From Pieris napi (lineage: Eukaryota; Arthropoda; Insecta; Lepidoptera; Pieridae), in the NCBI RefSeq assembly GCF_905475465.1, contig NC_062254.1, positions 6,468,001-6,532,000 on the forward strand: a stretch of DNA of 64,000 nucleotides, read 5' to 3'. Shown piece by piece: positions 1 through 12,447 of this stretch. Position 1 is the stretch's first letter; each line of letters begins with the position of its first letter. The position numbers and the translations under genes are program-made. The notes under the pieces were generated by a model. That model searched no databases. It had not been told where the DNA came from and was given only the letters and a program-made list of their open reading frames with translations.

Positions 1-1761
1 GTCTTTAGAAACGAAGTTTTAAATCGTGCATTCTGCACATTCAAATGCCGCAAGATCCTTTGATTAAAGAATTTAAGCCCTCCAACAGTTTTCACCTTTC
101 GTTTCAATCTCTTTTAGTCAGACGGATTTCTGTTACATACGTTTTACTTTGACTCATGTTAAGTAACATTGATCAATTTTAAAATATCGTACTGCCATTG
201 TTTGACGCGTAAGAAATTAGTAAGGATAAACAAACGAGTGTGTACTTATATACACGCGTTAGAAGTTATATTTCTTTGGCGTAATAATTTTCTTAGAGAT
301 CTTTAGAGTGACGTTTCCCTCTCTACTGATGATGATATTTTACAACAAAACATTATGGTTTTCCACACATTGGAACGGGTTTTCTCGTAAAGAAATCATT
401 ATTTTAGTTTAAATAAACACGACTCTGAAAAACACTACGCCATGACAGACAATGCAACTTGTCGATAAAACAGAGCAAGCGCCAACTAGCGACCCAGACT
501 GTTTTACCGACGTTTGTACAGGGTGTTGGTTTGTTGTGACGGTGTGCAGGTGTCGGTTTTTGTTGTGATGGTGTGCGGGCGCATTGTAAAAATTTACTCT
601 CATCAGTTTTCCCCAACGCGCCAAAAGAAGTATAACTTAATAAAAGGAGTTGAAACAAAAGTACAGTTTACGTGTTTATGTTGCCAAACTACGCGAATTT
701 TTCTGGTCCATAGGGTCTTTTGACATTAATAAAGCCTACAATGTCTGGTGTGTTCGACTGACGCTCGACCGAGGCAACGTACTCGTATAAGCTGCATGTC
801 CACACCGAACGCGAGGCAATAGGCTCGACAAGCTTTTGAGTCATACTTGTTCGTTGTGAAAGCATTTACAAACCTTTTAGATGTTATAACAAGCAGATTA
901 ATATTTTAAAAAACTGTTTTCAATTTGATACATATAATAGTGTACTTCATATATAACAACTGGCTAGTAAGTTATTTACGTACATTATCAAATATTATGC
1001 GCATAATTAAACTATATTTTCGTTATAAACACATCTTTCGTTATCGTTGTATCATGTTAAGATATGAATTCTAAATTTAAATTTAACCACCATCTTGTAA
1101 ACCATTTCAGATTTAAATTCAGTGGCCTTATTGAACGTATATGTATAGTTCTGGCTCGCTCAACGTAAGATGTTTTAATTAAGACCTTGCGATAAATAAC
1201 TAGTCTGCCGGGACAAGCGGGACAGCACTAATTGCAAGTATATTTAATCCGTTAAAATACAACGGGCCTTGATTTCCATAAGCTGCAATTGTTTTAACCC
1301 TTGGGCGATTTAGTTTCCATTATATACCTGTTTATATTAGGATGACAAAGGTTGAATTCATAAATGGAGTAATTGATTTTAGCGTGATAGTTACTATAAT
1401 AAAGCTCACTTCACTTTGAGAAATATAAAAAATAATATTATTGTATATTACAATTTAATATATAAATGTGCCGAAAAGTGCCCCATAATTAAATCGAAAT
1501 ACTCCACCGAATTGGATGTTCTTTTTATTTTGTATCTTTAAAATAGATTTCGTAATATTTCAAATGATTCTGTGAGACAAACATTTCAATATGTATTGAC
1601 AAATTGGAAAATGGTGAATCTTCAAGACACCGTGATCCCTTAATAAAATAAATTATGATTAATAAAAAAAAGCACAGTGGCGTTACAACTATTGGCTATT
1701 GTTCTCAGATTTCTGTATGTGTATCATGAACACTTATTATTTCTAATTAGTTTTCTTTCAC
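1..1761. other. AT-rich DNA, no supported gene
   Basis: I see no gene here. The short frames at 404-723 overlap one another on both strands and resemble no family I know. They cover a locally repeated stretch (530-575) in which a roughly 20-bp GT-rich unit occurs twice. Confidence 0.5.
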
Positions 1762-2013
1762 AAAGTCAAAATCATTTATTCATTTAGATAACACAATGTA
1801 CACTTATGAACGCGAATAAATAAATACATATTAAATGCTTCTAATTTTACATTTACTGCCAGTTCTCAAATCAAAGGCGTAGAATGGACGAGAACTGGCA
1901 ATAAACTCTCACTCTTTTTAATCGCCAAGTTTTTTGTTATACACAATACTTGTAGTGAGCTCCAACCATTACACCATGTTCCACGTGACATCTTAAGTAA
2001 TTAATAATAAAAA
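1762..2013 (+). repeat. Interspersed repeat family A, copy 1
   Basis: This stretch aligns along most of its length with 62740-62975. Shared blocks include ACACAATGTACACTT, then CTCAAATCAAAGGCGTAGAA, then CTCTTTTTAATCGCCA, and near the end ACACCATGTTCCAC followed by GACATCTTAAGTAAT. The shared order shows one dispersed family in the same orientation. It has no visible coding capacity. I know similar sequences as common lepidopteran interspersed repeats but cannot name the family. A shorter relative of the 5' part may lie at 37213-37330. Confidence 0.75.
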
Positions 2014-3659
2014 AACACCACACGAGCGAGTGTATATCTTTAATATATACAATATACATTTAATGATATAATAACGAATGTAATTATGTTATCAATAAAT
2101 TAATACCACTGTCCTAATGTTATGGTTTACAGCATGGTCACAATTGAACCAAGTGAAATGTTGCAAGCAGCCTAAGTTATTATGTCTCGTTTCAATTGTT
2201 TTATTTTAAACCAGGAAAGTTTGCTTTGTAGTCATATAGACAAATACTATACTATTTGAGGTTTTGAGGAAAGATATAAATATGCCTAACGATTACAAAA
2301 CTATTATAAATTTTAAAATTCTGACTACACATTAAGAACAAAAATTTATGAATGAAATGTGACTTCTTACATTATATATAGAAACTTACTAGAATTAGTG
2401 TAGTGGGTATGAACAATCAAAGTTTGTGATAACTATCCGTACCAAAGCAAAGTTTATAAGATAGGAAGGCAACAAAGAAAGGTTTTTCCACTAATGAATT
2501 ACCCTGTTGTCTTTCTAACGAATCGTTTCAGTATTTTATATACAACCTTTTAATTTTTTTTATTGTTTATGTTGTTTCCTAGCGCGCAAAAATGTATAAT
2601 AATTAAATATATATATGTACTCCCCTATAATCATGATACAACCGAATAAACTCGCGTAAACCGCTAGGTATTTGATAATGTATTGACTTTTGGAACAAAT
2701 AATTGACAGCTTTTACTACATTTAAAGATACGCAGAATTTAATTTTAGTAAATCATTTTTAAATGTATATTCAGTATATTTAAAACGCTTATCTAGTAGA
2801 GTCTAAATAAGGAATATATATCTGATTGTGTATCCCACTCACGGAGGCGGCTCGTTTGTAAAGGTAACAAGGTTGAGTAGGGAAAGAGTTAAAGCCTTCA
2901 ACCCTGCTTTAAGTGTACTCCAGGTTTCAGTTACGGATCATTAAGCTTATTTTTGTAGTGAACTTTAAATTTCATGAAAGCTTTTTGTTGTAATTAAAAT
3001 GTTCTGCACTTCAACCTTTGAAGATTGTTTTGATAAAATTTTAAAACGTTGGTTTAAGTTTAAATTTTATATAAAAGATATATTTGTTTATTAACGATAA
3101 GAAAAAGAAACAATTTAACGGTCAAACAATTTGGGTTTGGGTTCTAAACATTTATATAACTATAATTATTATTATACTTTAAAAAGATTCTAATTTTTTT
3201 TAATTCGATGGGTGTTCGAAGCTAACTCTTGAACTCACCATCTTAGGGTTGGGACCCGTACGTTTAATCATTTGGTTCTCTCAACTAATTGTTTGTTTGA
3301 ATAAATGTTTGTGATATTTTTTATTAGCAAACAATGCTTTAAAACGTAATATTGAGTGTATTTTTTGAACCTTCGAGTAATGCAACTCTCGATCTCATGG
3401 TTTATTTATCAAAGCTCGTGTTAGGTTTATTTTCGTTCAGTGCATTTCTTGTTTACGATCAATCATATTGTATGACGTTGTGTTTGTCGTGATCAATCTA
3501 AGTTTTATACGAAATAGAATACCTATTTGTTAATGTTTATAGCGTTATTAATAAATAAGTAAAAAAATCTACATTTCTACACGTACAATTTCTTTACATA
3601 AATAATTTAAAGATTAAAAATAATAATTGCATAATTCACATTATTAGCCTATTATTAGC
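2014..3659. other. AT-rich DNA, no supported gene
   Basis: Nothing recognised. A slightly GC-richer patch at about 2830-2940 has no open frame of note. Confidence 0.5.
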
Positions 3660-3907
3660 CCGTCGTTCCGCAACTGAGCTTTTTCTAAGGCAGTTTTTGC
3701 CACGCACCACCATTATATGGAACCAGCTCCCCACTGACGTATTTCCGAACAAATTCGACTTTGGGTCCTTCAAGAAAAGAGCGTACCAATTCTTAAAAGG
3801 CCGGCAACGCACTTGCGAGCCTTCTGGCAGTGTGAGTGTCCATGGGCGGCGGTATCACTTAACATCAGGTGAGCCTCCTGCCCGTTTGCCTCCTATTACA
3901 TAAAAAA
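3660..3907 (+). pseudogene. LINE family 1, 5'-truncated 3' end (copy A)
   Basis: This is the last part of the reverse transcriptase frame and the 3' terminus of the same non-LTR family as the large minus-strand element at 22217-25300. The open frame at 3697-3903 reads WNQLPTDVFPNKFDFGSF, then KKRAYQFLKGRQ, and ends with RYHLTSGEPPARLPPIT. It matches the tail of the copy at 21376-21880 almost residue for residue. The fragment ends in a short A-run at 3901-3907, typical of target-primed integration with early loss of the 5' part. It has no catalytic domain and cannot move by itself. Confidence 0.85.
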
Positions 3908-4015
3908 ATAATGGTTTCGTAACAGTTGAGTTTTAGCATTAGTATTGGATAGTAAATAAAAGTATAGGGCATGGACAGCATACCAAAGTCCTAGAATTTG
4001 AGTGCGTATTACAAC

Positions 4016-4031
4016 ACGTACGAGCGTACGT
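4016..4031. other. Short inverted repeat
   Basis: ACGTACG and CGTACGT face each other with a 2-base gap. It is a small palindrome with no known role here. Confidence 0.3.
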
Positions 4032-4567
4032 ACAACACATTCTGGTACCCATTAGTAGTATGCCGAACACGCCGCGTCCGGGATGCCACCCTTCCGAATG
4101 ATGGCGTTAAAACCTTCAGTTCCCAAACATACCCGATTCTAAATATTAAGCTACCTCAATACGTGCACGTGTATAACGCTCCTAAATAGTTCTTATTTTA
4201 GTTTTTACTGGGGCATCACTCATATCTAATAGGTATGTTTAATTGTAATAATACATCTTATCTAACGCTACAACCCTAATTGGGCCTCAGATTGCATCCG
4301 TTTCTTTATCATTTAATGTTATAGATTTGTTATTGTCATCTATATTAGAGTATGAGACAGGTTTCCTAACGATGTGTGTTTTCAATATTCAAGTGCTACT
4401 TGCACACATAGAAAGACAATTCCATTGTTGGACAACCGTAATTCGATCGACCTCAGGGATGAGGGTCACACGCTCAAGACACTAGACCAACACTCCTCTT
4501 ATAATCTGATATATTTTTATATTTACGAAATTTGCTTATACGAATTATGACTATTTTATTCTATGTT

Positions 4568-4690
4568 ACAGGGGGCAAACAGGCAAGATGCTCATCTGAT
4601 GATGTCGCTCATGGACACTCTCAGTGCCAGAGGGCTGGCGAGTACTTTGCCGGCTTTTTAAGAATTGGGAAGCTTCTTGAAGGAGAGTCT
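4568..4690 (-). pseudogene. LINE family 1, decayed 3' end (copy B)
   Basis: Read on the minus strand, this matches the last ~120 bp of the LINE family 3' end: the AAGAATTGG block, the GTCCATGAGC-type block and the GCCTGTTTGCC block appear in the expected order. Many substitutions separate it from copy A, so it is an older insertion. The 60-codon plus-strand frame here is a by-product. Confidence 0.7.
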
Positions 4691-5271
4691 GGATTGGGCA
4701 AATTTATAGCTTAACATGGTAAGTAAATAACAACATTGCTGTCTCGTTTCGGATTGTATGAAAGATTTATTTATATGTTACCTCGCGACAATATAATATA
4801 GTTACATACTATCCGCTTTAATTACCCATTGATTATTTAGTAACTGTGACATAATTGGAATGTGGCAATTTCATTTTAATCGCATCCAATAAATGTTACA
4901 GTTAATTTCACTAATAAAGGGAGTTAGTTACAAATGATAAATTATTCTCATTGTATATAAACTACCACATAATATACAATTACATATATGAATTTATACA
5001 GAGTAAGTTGTATAATTTAAAATGTATATTAATCTTATAATTAGCAAAAATTCTAAGTCTTGATTCAGATTTCTCTATTCGCTTCTTGATGTTATCTTTC
5101 TTTATAGGGAAGTAGGTTATCAGCCTCCTGTGCCTAACCGTTGTCGTTTTGTGTTGCTAATATATGATAGTTATTTCACAATGTTTAACTTTAGAGAAGG
5201 CGCACATTGAATCTATTAGCACCAAGCGCTGGGTAAAGAATTTCCGTGTCGCTTTAACCATTGTAACTGTT

Positions 5272-5325
5272 TGGTATTATATATAATTTATGTTAGCTGT
5301 AGGATTACGAAATAAATAAATTAAG
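5272..5325 (+). repeat. Short repeat B, copy 1
   Basis: The sequence ATGTTAGCTGTAGGATTACG with AT-rich flanks is found again, inverted, at 11461-11526. About 50 bp are shared, including the flanking ATATATAAT and AAATAAATAAA. It looks like the terminal part of an unidentified dispersed repeat. Confidence 0.6.
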
Positions 5326-5914
5326 CCATAGAGGTTGCCAATAACATACAACTAAAAAAAGAACATTATCTGATCGATATATACATAATATGTCTATCAG
5401 TAAGTCTAAAGTTGTTGCAATATAAAAATACGCTTCATTTGGAAAAAATCACACCACGTATTTTTGCAACGTGAACAAAAGCGAATTCAAGTCTCTTCGT
5501 AAACAAAGGGTTAATTAAACAGTAGGTGCGGGCTAAAGTGTGGAAACAAAAAGTTGTATTCCCAATCGCTTTATTATTCAAGGTAGACGTCATATTTCAA
5601 ATTTAACTTAGCGTTAGTGTTTTATCTATTTATTGAAATAGACAAACAAATAATCGTTTCATAGCATCGCATGTCATTGACATGTAGGGATATGCCTTGT
5701 AAACAATTTATTGTTTCTTTGGAAAATGAAGCCAATATATTATTTTTAGTATGCTTATAATGCGGCATAATTCTAGATACCTAGACTCACAATGGTCCTT
5801 CTAAACGAAGCAACGCCAACCCAACAAAAGACAACCAAATATGATACAGGAATTATGAACACTTCTATACATGATAGATAAATATCTATTAAGAATATAC
5901 TACAAAATATTGTG

Positions 5915-6006
5915 GTCCAGTGCAATTTTTTTTCGAAATTATTGTGACTTAGTCAATCTTTTTTTTAATTTTTTCCTAAAAGGAAAAAATATAATTGCAC
6001 CAGACT
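5915..6006. repeat. Small imperfect inverted repeat (possible MITE)
   Basis: The outer arms pair through GTGCAATT and its complement AATTGCAC with a few mismatches. The centre has a further TTTTCCT/AGGAAAA hairpin. No convincing target duplication is visible, so this could be a decayed miniature element or chance folding of AT-rich DNA. Confidence 0.3.
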
Positions 6007-6852
6007 CAATAAAGATATCTGTCAGCATTAGCGGGGTTTCACTGTTTTAAGGCGTAAATGTTCCTTTTGTGATTTTTTACAGGTTTATCTACTTTTTTTT
6101 CTTAAATTAGGTTGCTATGCTTAGGTTTTAAAAATAAAATATTTTCTATTAATAAATTTATTCTTAACATACTGCATATAAAATGTTGAATGTTAAATTA
6201 TATAAAGCAAATGAAAAATACTATATGAAAATCGCACTTGCCGACTTCAATTTACGTAAGTCATTGACTTAAACGCTAAGTGAAGATTGAAGAAAATTTC
6301 AATCAAATGTTTAATTTGGCTAAACAATTTGAGAGTAGCGAATTCGTTTACGTTCGTTATACATACGAATCCTTTGAAGACTCTCCTATAGTTTCAAGTT
6401 TGTATAAACTGGTTTTATCCACCCTAATCTAGTGTAATATAACCGAACTCAAAAATAATTTTCTATTGGAATTAGAGAATTAACACGTTCACTGCGTAAC
6501 AGGCCGATATCAGCCTGCCGCGGTATTTCCGCTGGTGCGGACGAAGAAATCTATGTCCCTCTCGCTGGTGCGTAACGATTATCTCAGGTGTTTGTAAAAA
6601 TTCGACAGGGACAAATATATATTTCATCTTGCGGTCAAAATTGTAGGTTTTCCCCATCAAAACATAACGGCAGGCTTTTATCGACCTACCACGCACTGAC
6701 GCTGCTTTGCATCCGCTGAGTGCGGCAGTGGGCCTATTTCAGCCCGCCCACCCAACAGGCAGCTGGCGACCCGATACCGCACAGAGCGCGCGCCCGACCA
6801 GTTAGTGTTGTGCTATCTAACTGATCTAACATAGCGTTCGATATTATCAACC

Positions 6853-6999
6853 ATGGCAAGCAATACAAGAAAAATACAAATTTAGGAAAATAGAGTAATT
6901 CGCCTTGCAGTTATTGACAGTGATAGTGACAGCAGTGAAGAAATATTTTCCACTAAGAAAAATAAAAAGTATTTCTGTTTCCAAGACAGGCATACATAA
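6853..6999 (+). pseudogene. piggyBac-like transposase, N-terminal remnant
   Basis: The frame begins at an ATG in a CCATGG context, meets a TAG after 10 codons, then runs on as ENRVIRLAVIDSDSDSSEE before a TAA at 6997-6999. An acidic, serine-rich N-terminal segment (DSDSDSSEE) is typical of piggyBac-family transposases, and the position just inside the left terminus fits. The DDE catalytic domain is absent. The nested hAT element begins two bases after the last stop. The family is assigned mainly from the TTAA ends and the acidic segment. Confidence 0.6.
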
Positions 7000-7000
7000 G

Positions 7001-7900
7001 CAGTGGCGTAGCTAGGTGACCAAGGGCCCTGGGGCAAATTAAAAAATGGGGCCCCACTGCTATGTAAACTGATTAGGTTTTATCAAATAAAAATATGAAA
7101 TATACAAATACTTTAAAAATGCTAAGCTACTTATGCTCTTTTTTGTGCAGGTCAGGTAATAAAAAATTAAACAGTAACAACATAAATTACAATTAATACT
7201 TGGTGTAGGTTTGGCGAATGAAATGAAATAGAGAAGATTTAAGGGTTTATTATATAAAGGTCGGGCCTACCAACTGACTAAATAACAATTACGTTTTTTT
7301 TTAAATCCTAGCTTTAATTTTCGCAAAAGTATCAATGACTTCGTTTAAATCCAGGCTTAGTGCGGCTTTGTTTTCAATAGCTATCTAATTCGCGTTATAA
7401 CTTATACAATGAGCTGTAGCCGAAATCTTTAGATGTGACACGATTTATTGACTTTAAACGGACATCAATATGAGTGGTAAAATCAAATAAAATTGAACCA
7501 CTATATTGACCAGTATAAAAAAGTTTATTGACATTAGCTTACTTACTCCTGATACAGCATGAATTTTTTAACCATTCTCAAAAAAAAAACTATTAACTCG
7601 AATTCACAATAAAACGCACATCGATGAATAATAAAATCCACATATCACTATCCGTCAAATTGGCAACACTGCCAACCTACAGAAAGAATTTAGAGGAATT
7701 TCCTAGGCATAACTTTTGAATTTCTCTCAAATTAATGTCTTGATTAAAGTGGGGGTGCAACCTGTCATATTTATTTTGAAAATGGGAGAAATTTCCAAAA
7801 GTTCAGAATGATCGAGATTTCTGGTGAGGATTCGAGGGCCCCCTGAGCTTGAGGGCCCCGGGGCACTGCCCCGCCTAGCCCCTTGGTAGCTACGCCACTG
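7001..7900. mobile_element. hAT-superfamily transposon, non-autonomous, nested
   Basis: The element is exactly 900 bp. It is flanked by a perfect 8-bp direct repeat TACATAAG (6993-7000 and 7901-7908), the target duplication length of hAT elements. The termini are inverted repeats beginning CAGTGGCGTAGCTA, followed by GC-rich sub-terminal sequence. Inside, on the minus strand, is a relic of a hAT-type transposase C-terminus (7301-7384). The rest is AT-rich and non-coding. Removing the element and one target copy restores the piggyBac body, so hAT inserted second. Confidence 0.9.
7301..7384 (-). pseudogene. hAT-like transposase, C-terminal remnant
   Basis: On the minus strand the frame reads IENKAALSLDLNEVIDTFAK and then IKARI before a stop. 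This resembles the end of hAT transposases of the ZMYM1-like group, where a segment of the type 'SIEN...DFxxVIDxFAxxKAR' closes the dimerisation region. A stop lies immediately upstream in frame. It is a fragment inside a non-autonomous element. Family similarity is recalled, not searched. Confidence 0.55.
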
Positions 7901-7970
7901 TACATAAGTAAATAAATAAATTTTTCAGTTCCTTTAGTAGTAAATGTAAATTTACGATTAATTTAACTTG

Positions 7971-8036
7971 ACGATTCAAAAGTGTACTTGGTTACCCACT
8001 TGAATAAAGATATTTTGAGTTTGAGTTTGAGTTGAG
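7971..8036 (+). repeat. Short repeat C, copy 1
   Basis: The stretch around GATTCAAAAGTGTACTTG and GAATAAAGATATTTTGAGTT recurs inverted at 58459-58523. It ends in a GAGTTTGAGTTT run, a simple-repeat tail. It sits inside the piggyBac element, so it inserted there or was captured. It is probably the 3' end of a SINE or LINE. Confidence 0.65.
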
Positions 8037-8398
8037 TTTACGATAATTCTGTTTTATTTTCGATATTTCTCTGTCCCATCACTACTAAAAATATATTTTA
8101 GTGCGGTTCAGGTCGATATCGGCCTGCCGCTTTTCCTGCTTTATTTCTCATTTCCTGTTTGCCAGATCCCGGGGCGAATCAAACCTAAGGAAGTTGGGTT
8201 CATGGTCATTCTAACAATATAAAAAAAAAAAGTATACATTATGTTTCCACAAAGTTATAGCAATTTAATCTATCCTAGTGCTGTTGGGTCTAGAAAGACC
8301 TGCCACGCACCGGCGGAAATATCATTGGGGGCGCATTTTGGCCCGCCGCCGCACCTGATGAAACATTATTATTTTACTTGCCGCAGTGAACGTGTTAA

Positions 8399-10502
8399 AC
8401 TAAGACTTTAGCTTTAAAATATTAATACGTTTAGTAGTCTACTGACAGCTCAAACGCATACCGTCTTAATATAATTTGTTTAGTTTACAACGCAAACACT
8501 ACTCGATCGATGGTCGAGATGGATTGTTTCTATTGATTTCCAAATACGCAGCGTTACTTAAGTTCTCTTTTCTTATAATCACGTTAACTATTCGATCTTC
8601 AGTATTTCTACGGGATTATTACGGGTATATTACATTACATAAACGTAAATTTACGCCTTCTATTTATCTGCCTAGACTCTATTTTATATACGGGCGAAGA
8701 GTCTGGGCGGGCGGATTGTATGTATATTTTTATTCGTCAAGCGAGAGTGCGACACTGAGCCAAATAACCTGACGCTCTTTTCTGAAATAAGACGCTTTCT
8801 AATTTACATTCTGTATACAAATTGCGCAAATGTGAGCATAAAAATAAAATTCTCATCGTTTGTGTTTCCTTGCGGGCTGGTCTTTTCTCACATTATGTAA
8901 ATTTCTATTACGCAAATACAAATAAATAAGTGCCGGTTTCTCATCCTAAATTCTAGTCTCGTGTTTGAAAATAGATATAACTTTCAACATTTTTTAAGCT
9001 TTACTTTTAAATACATATTTTAGTATTTATAAAACACGTTTTTAAATTGAGGTGGCGATATTAATAGAAGATCTTTTTTTTAGTTTTTTTGTCCATCCGT
9101 CTTGATGAAAAGTAAACGGAAAAAACAGAGAATTTAATACGATAAAAATCTTAATTATAAAATTCTGGTATTTGTTTTCGACTAACCCGAATGGTCCTGC
9201 GGTGACTTACATTACTATCTTATCTGCAATATAAGGTCAAATAAATTCAACATGTACATATGAAAATAGGACGTTTATTAATAAGACGTTTATCCAACCA
9301 GACCTAGTGTAAGCAAATTTTTAGGAAAGAGGAGATTTGACACTCTCCTGCTGCCTAGCTTCTCGGCCACAGATCTGCTTGATTGCCTGCTTGATAGGCT
9401 ATTATTGAAAATAAAACATTTAAAATTTTGACCAATTTATCATATATTTTAAAAGCACAATCAAAGAAAACATGGTCTACTAGAAGCCGGTACGTATATG
9501 AAATACCATTTGTTAACTGTATTTACTTACTAGCGACACTAAGCTTAAACACAAAACCGAATTAATACAACTAAATTACAATAATTGAAATGGTTTGAGC
9601 CGAATAAAAATTGCATTTAAAATTTTCATTTCCAAGTTCAGGTTACATTTGCATAAATTGTTAGGTTTTCTTGAGGTTAAGTGAGCAAGTCAGCGAGTCG
9701 AAGGTAAATTAAGTAGAAGGACTAAAAATGGTAGTCATAATCGTAAAAACTTGGAGAGTAGCACGCGCGGTGAATTTGGAAGGTATTCAAATAGCAGCGT
9801 CATTACTATAATGAGGTCATTTGCCCGTGTTCAGTTTATACAATAAGCTGTATTAATTATTATCGCCTGTATTACGCTATTTGTGTCTAAAAGCTATTAT
9901 GGCCTGACAAAATTATATTGGTAATTATATAAAATTCACCGAAATACGATGAAGCGTAATAGTTTTAGTAGAATTCGAATTGGAAGCTGGAGAGCGTGTA
10001 TTCGAAGCCCAGCTGTGAACAGATTAATATCTAACACTAATACTCACTATAATGCTATTGGAATATTCTACCTTATTTTTAATTTCTTTTCTTTTCTAAT
10101 TCTTGATTGACAAGTGATCAGCTTTCTATACCTTGCCGTTCTAAGGTATGCTGGTAACATGAATTTATAGTTTATCATCAGATATAGTTTGTCTTAGACA
10201 GATGGGGAGAAGGTACAACCAAATACCAATGGGTTGATAATTGCATTCAACTACAAAATGCGGCATAAATGCATATCGGTATGCACAATTTACAATTTTC
10301 TCCTTGCTTACGATAAAGGAAAACAATCAAATTACAGGATGTAATGACAAATTTCAGAGAGATATCTACCCATCGACATTTGACTAAGTATAGTTCTTAT
10401 TCTAAGCCATTTTAAATAATATGGCAATGTTAGATAAATGCCTATCTTAACATACAACCAAAAGTTAACACGTTCGATGTTTTCAAAATAACCCCTGCAA
10501 AT
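8399..10502. other. AT-rich DNA, no supported gene
   Basis: No gene recognised. The 98-codon frame at 8476-8772 has no recognisable domain and is probably chance. Confidence 0.45.
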
Positions 10503-10819
10503 CTACGTACTAAGAGGAAATATTTGTATGTAAGTATGTTTGTAACGAGTTGGCTCAAAAAGTACTGGTCCGATTTAAAAACTTCTTTCACCATTTGAAT
10601 GCTACATTATCACTGATTAATATATTTTAATTGCAAAAATAAGGATCCTTACAAAACTAAAATAATGTTACTCAAGGTGTAAAAAAAATGCCTATAAAAT
10701 ATCTTTCATCGCATGCGCTGCGAAAAATATTAAAAAAATGTTCCACAATATTATCAATATCTACAAAAAATGTTTAAAAAATAAATTTCCACCCGAGCGA
10801 AGCCGGGACGGGTCGCTAG
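10503..10819 (+). mobile_element. Helitron-like non-autonomous element 1
   Basis: The 3' end has the Helitron layout: a CCCG/CGGG hairpin (GAGCGAAGC-type loop), a short spacer, then CTAG at 10816-10819 followed by T. The 5' region resembles a very common lepidopteran repeat that carries 'AAGAGGAAA...TTTGTA' and 'CTGGTCCGATTTAAAAA'. I put the 5' end at the TC at 10503, preceded by A, but this end is less certain. The element is non-coding and would rely on a Rep/helicase protein elsewhere. Confidence 0.65.
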
Positions 10820-11460
10820 TATTTAATAAAACCAACACATATATTTACTTGAAAAATTACGTGAAGCCAACGATATTTTCAACAATTCAAAGTGTACAGG
10901 TAAATTGAATCATAATACCCGTAATTTAAATTCAAAATCGAACAACAAAGAAACCGCCATTTATTTTTATTTCACGTCACCAGTCTTTGGAAGTTTCTCA
11001 TAAATATGCAAGCCGGAAAGTTGCTGAATCGCATTTTACTTTTACCTATACGTATATAGGAACTAACAATAGCAACCCACCCACTGCATAAACAGTGTAC
11101 TAAACTTTCGTGGACTTACAATATCCGAAAGTTATAAATTTTCAAACAGGCTTGTACCTACTTTTATCAACTTAAACTGATGTTATGGCATTGTCTGGCG
11201 TCGGTACTCCGCTTAAACAATTAAGTCCCATGCATAGTTGTTATATTCCAAAGTGTAGCAAGAAACTAATAAAATATGTTAGTTCTATTTAATGTTCTTA
11301 ATTAAATATAAACTGACGATTAGTATGATTTTAATGGCTAAATTTTGTACACATTTGTCATAATCTGGTGCAACTGATAACATTGTTTCATACATTCAGC
11401 AACATCTTGCGAGGTCGTAATGTTTGAGTCAAGACTGAGCGCTAAATCATATCATATTTA

Positions 11461-11526
11461 TTTATTTGTTTATTTCGTAATCCTACAGCTAACATCAATT
11501 ATATATAATAACAAACAGTTACACTG
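11461..11526 (-). repeat. Short repeat B, copy 2
   Basis: This is the inverted match of 5272-5325, sharing CGTAATCCTACAGCTAACAT and its AT-rich flanks. Confidence 0.6.
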
Positions 11527-12101
11527 AAAATATAGCCAGAGATGGAATACAACTACAAAAAGGTTCAAAAATTTATAAAAGGAAACACAAACAAATAAAA
11601 ATTATTCAATACATTGAACTAATTAATACCTAATTTGGCTGTTTTGTATGATGGTGTGAAAGTGAGGGTAAGTACGTGAAGGTGTGTATGTGGGGTATGC
11701 TCATGATGCAGGTGATTTTGCGCTATAGATATTCTTAATACTCCTTTTAACCATATTCCGCGATAGTTTAAACAAGTCAAGGCTTAAATATTGGTCGTTG
11801 TCATATATCATACTGAGTACTAAGTCGGTTTCTAAATCTTAAGCTCAGATAAGTATAAGTGACAAGTTAAGCATCATGAAGAAATGTGAACACTTAACCG
11901 AAACAGATCCACACAAATCAAGTCGAACATAGGGGATCCCTTGTGTGGGGCGCAAGACGCTTTGTCCGAAAAATTGTGTAACTATAGTTTATTTTTAATA
12001 AAAAATATTATTATAGTATAAAATTAAAATATAGTTTTCGAATCGACGGTTTAAACAAACCACTTTCATTATAAAATGTATGCTGTATTGTGTAAACACA
12101 A

Positions 12102-12119
12102 TGTGGTGATATCACCACA
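12102..12119. other. 18-bp perfect palindrome
   Basis: TGTGGTGATATCACCACA is perfectly self-complementary. It could bind a dimeric factor or be chance. Nothing nearby suggests a gene. Confidence 0.4.
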
Positions 12120-12447
12120 CATTCATTTTATTTGTTGAAAACATGCATTTCTTTTTAAAACATTGTAGATAAATTTATTGTTATACATAATTATAGGGAA
12201 CAAAGACCTCAACAATTTTGTTAAGTCGATAAAATTAGTTATAAAACAAATAATCTTCGTAATACAATTTAATTGTATTTCCATTTGACTCGGAGTCAAA
12301 AAGCTAATTGGTAACTTTATATTCAGTCTAAATTGATAAAATAATCACATAATGTTGCCTGTGAGGCGAAATAACAGTCATCCGGATATAAACTGTTACG
12401 AAGGAAATTGTATTTAGAATACCTTTATTGCTATAAAAAAAAATTAC

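Larger units (their letters stand above)
4691..6479. other. AT-rich DNA with minor repeats
   Basis: No gene. Positions 5272-5325 hold a repeat that recurs inverted at 11461-11526. Positions 5915-6006 form a small imperfect inverted repeat. Confidence 0.5.
6480..8398 (+). mobile_element. piggyBac-like transposon, non-autonomous
   Basis: Both ends carry TTAA (6480-6483 and 8395-8398), the target site diagnostic of the piggyBac superfamily. Inside lie perfect 13-bp terminal inverted repeats, CACGTTCACTGCG on the left and its complement on the right. Sub-terminal GC-rich sequence on both sides includes the shared word GGCCTGCCG or its complement. The body is 1911 bp, of which 900 bp is a nested hAT element (7001-7900). 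Only a short remnant of the transposase N-terminus is present (6853-6999), so the copy would need enzyme from elsewhere. A dispersed repeat (7971-8036) also lies inside. Confidence 0.88.
10820..12447. other. AT-rich DNA, no supported gene
   Basis: No gene seen. It contains short repeat B (11461-11526) and an 18-bp perfect palindrome at 12102-12119. Confidence 0.45.

Noticed and set aside
6472..6696. 74-codon minus frame at the left end of the piggyBac-like element
   Set aside because: It covers the terminal repeat and sub-terminal region; no match to transposase, and the transposase start lies on the plus strand.
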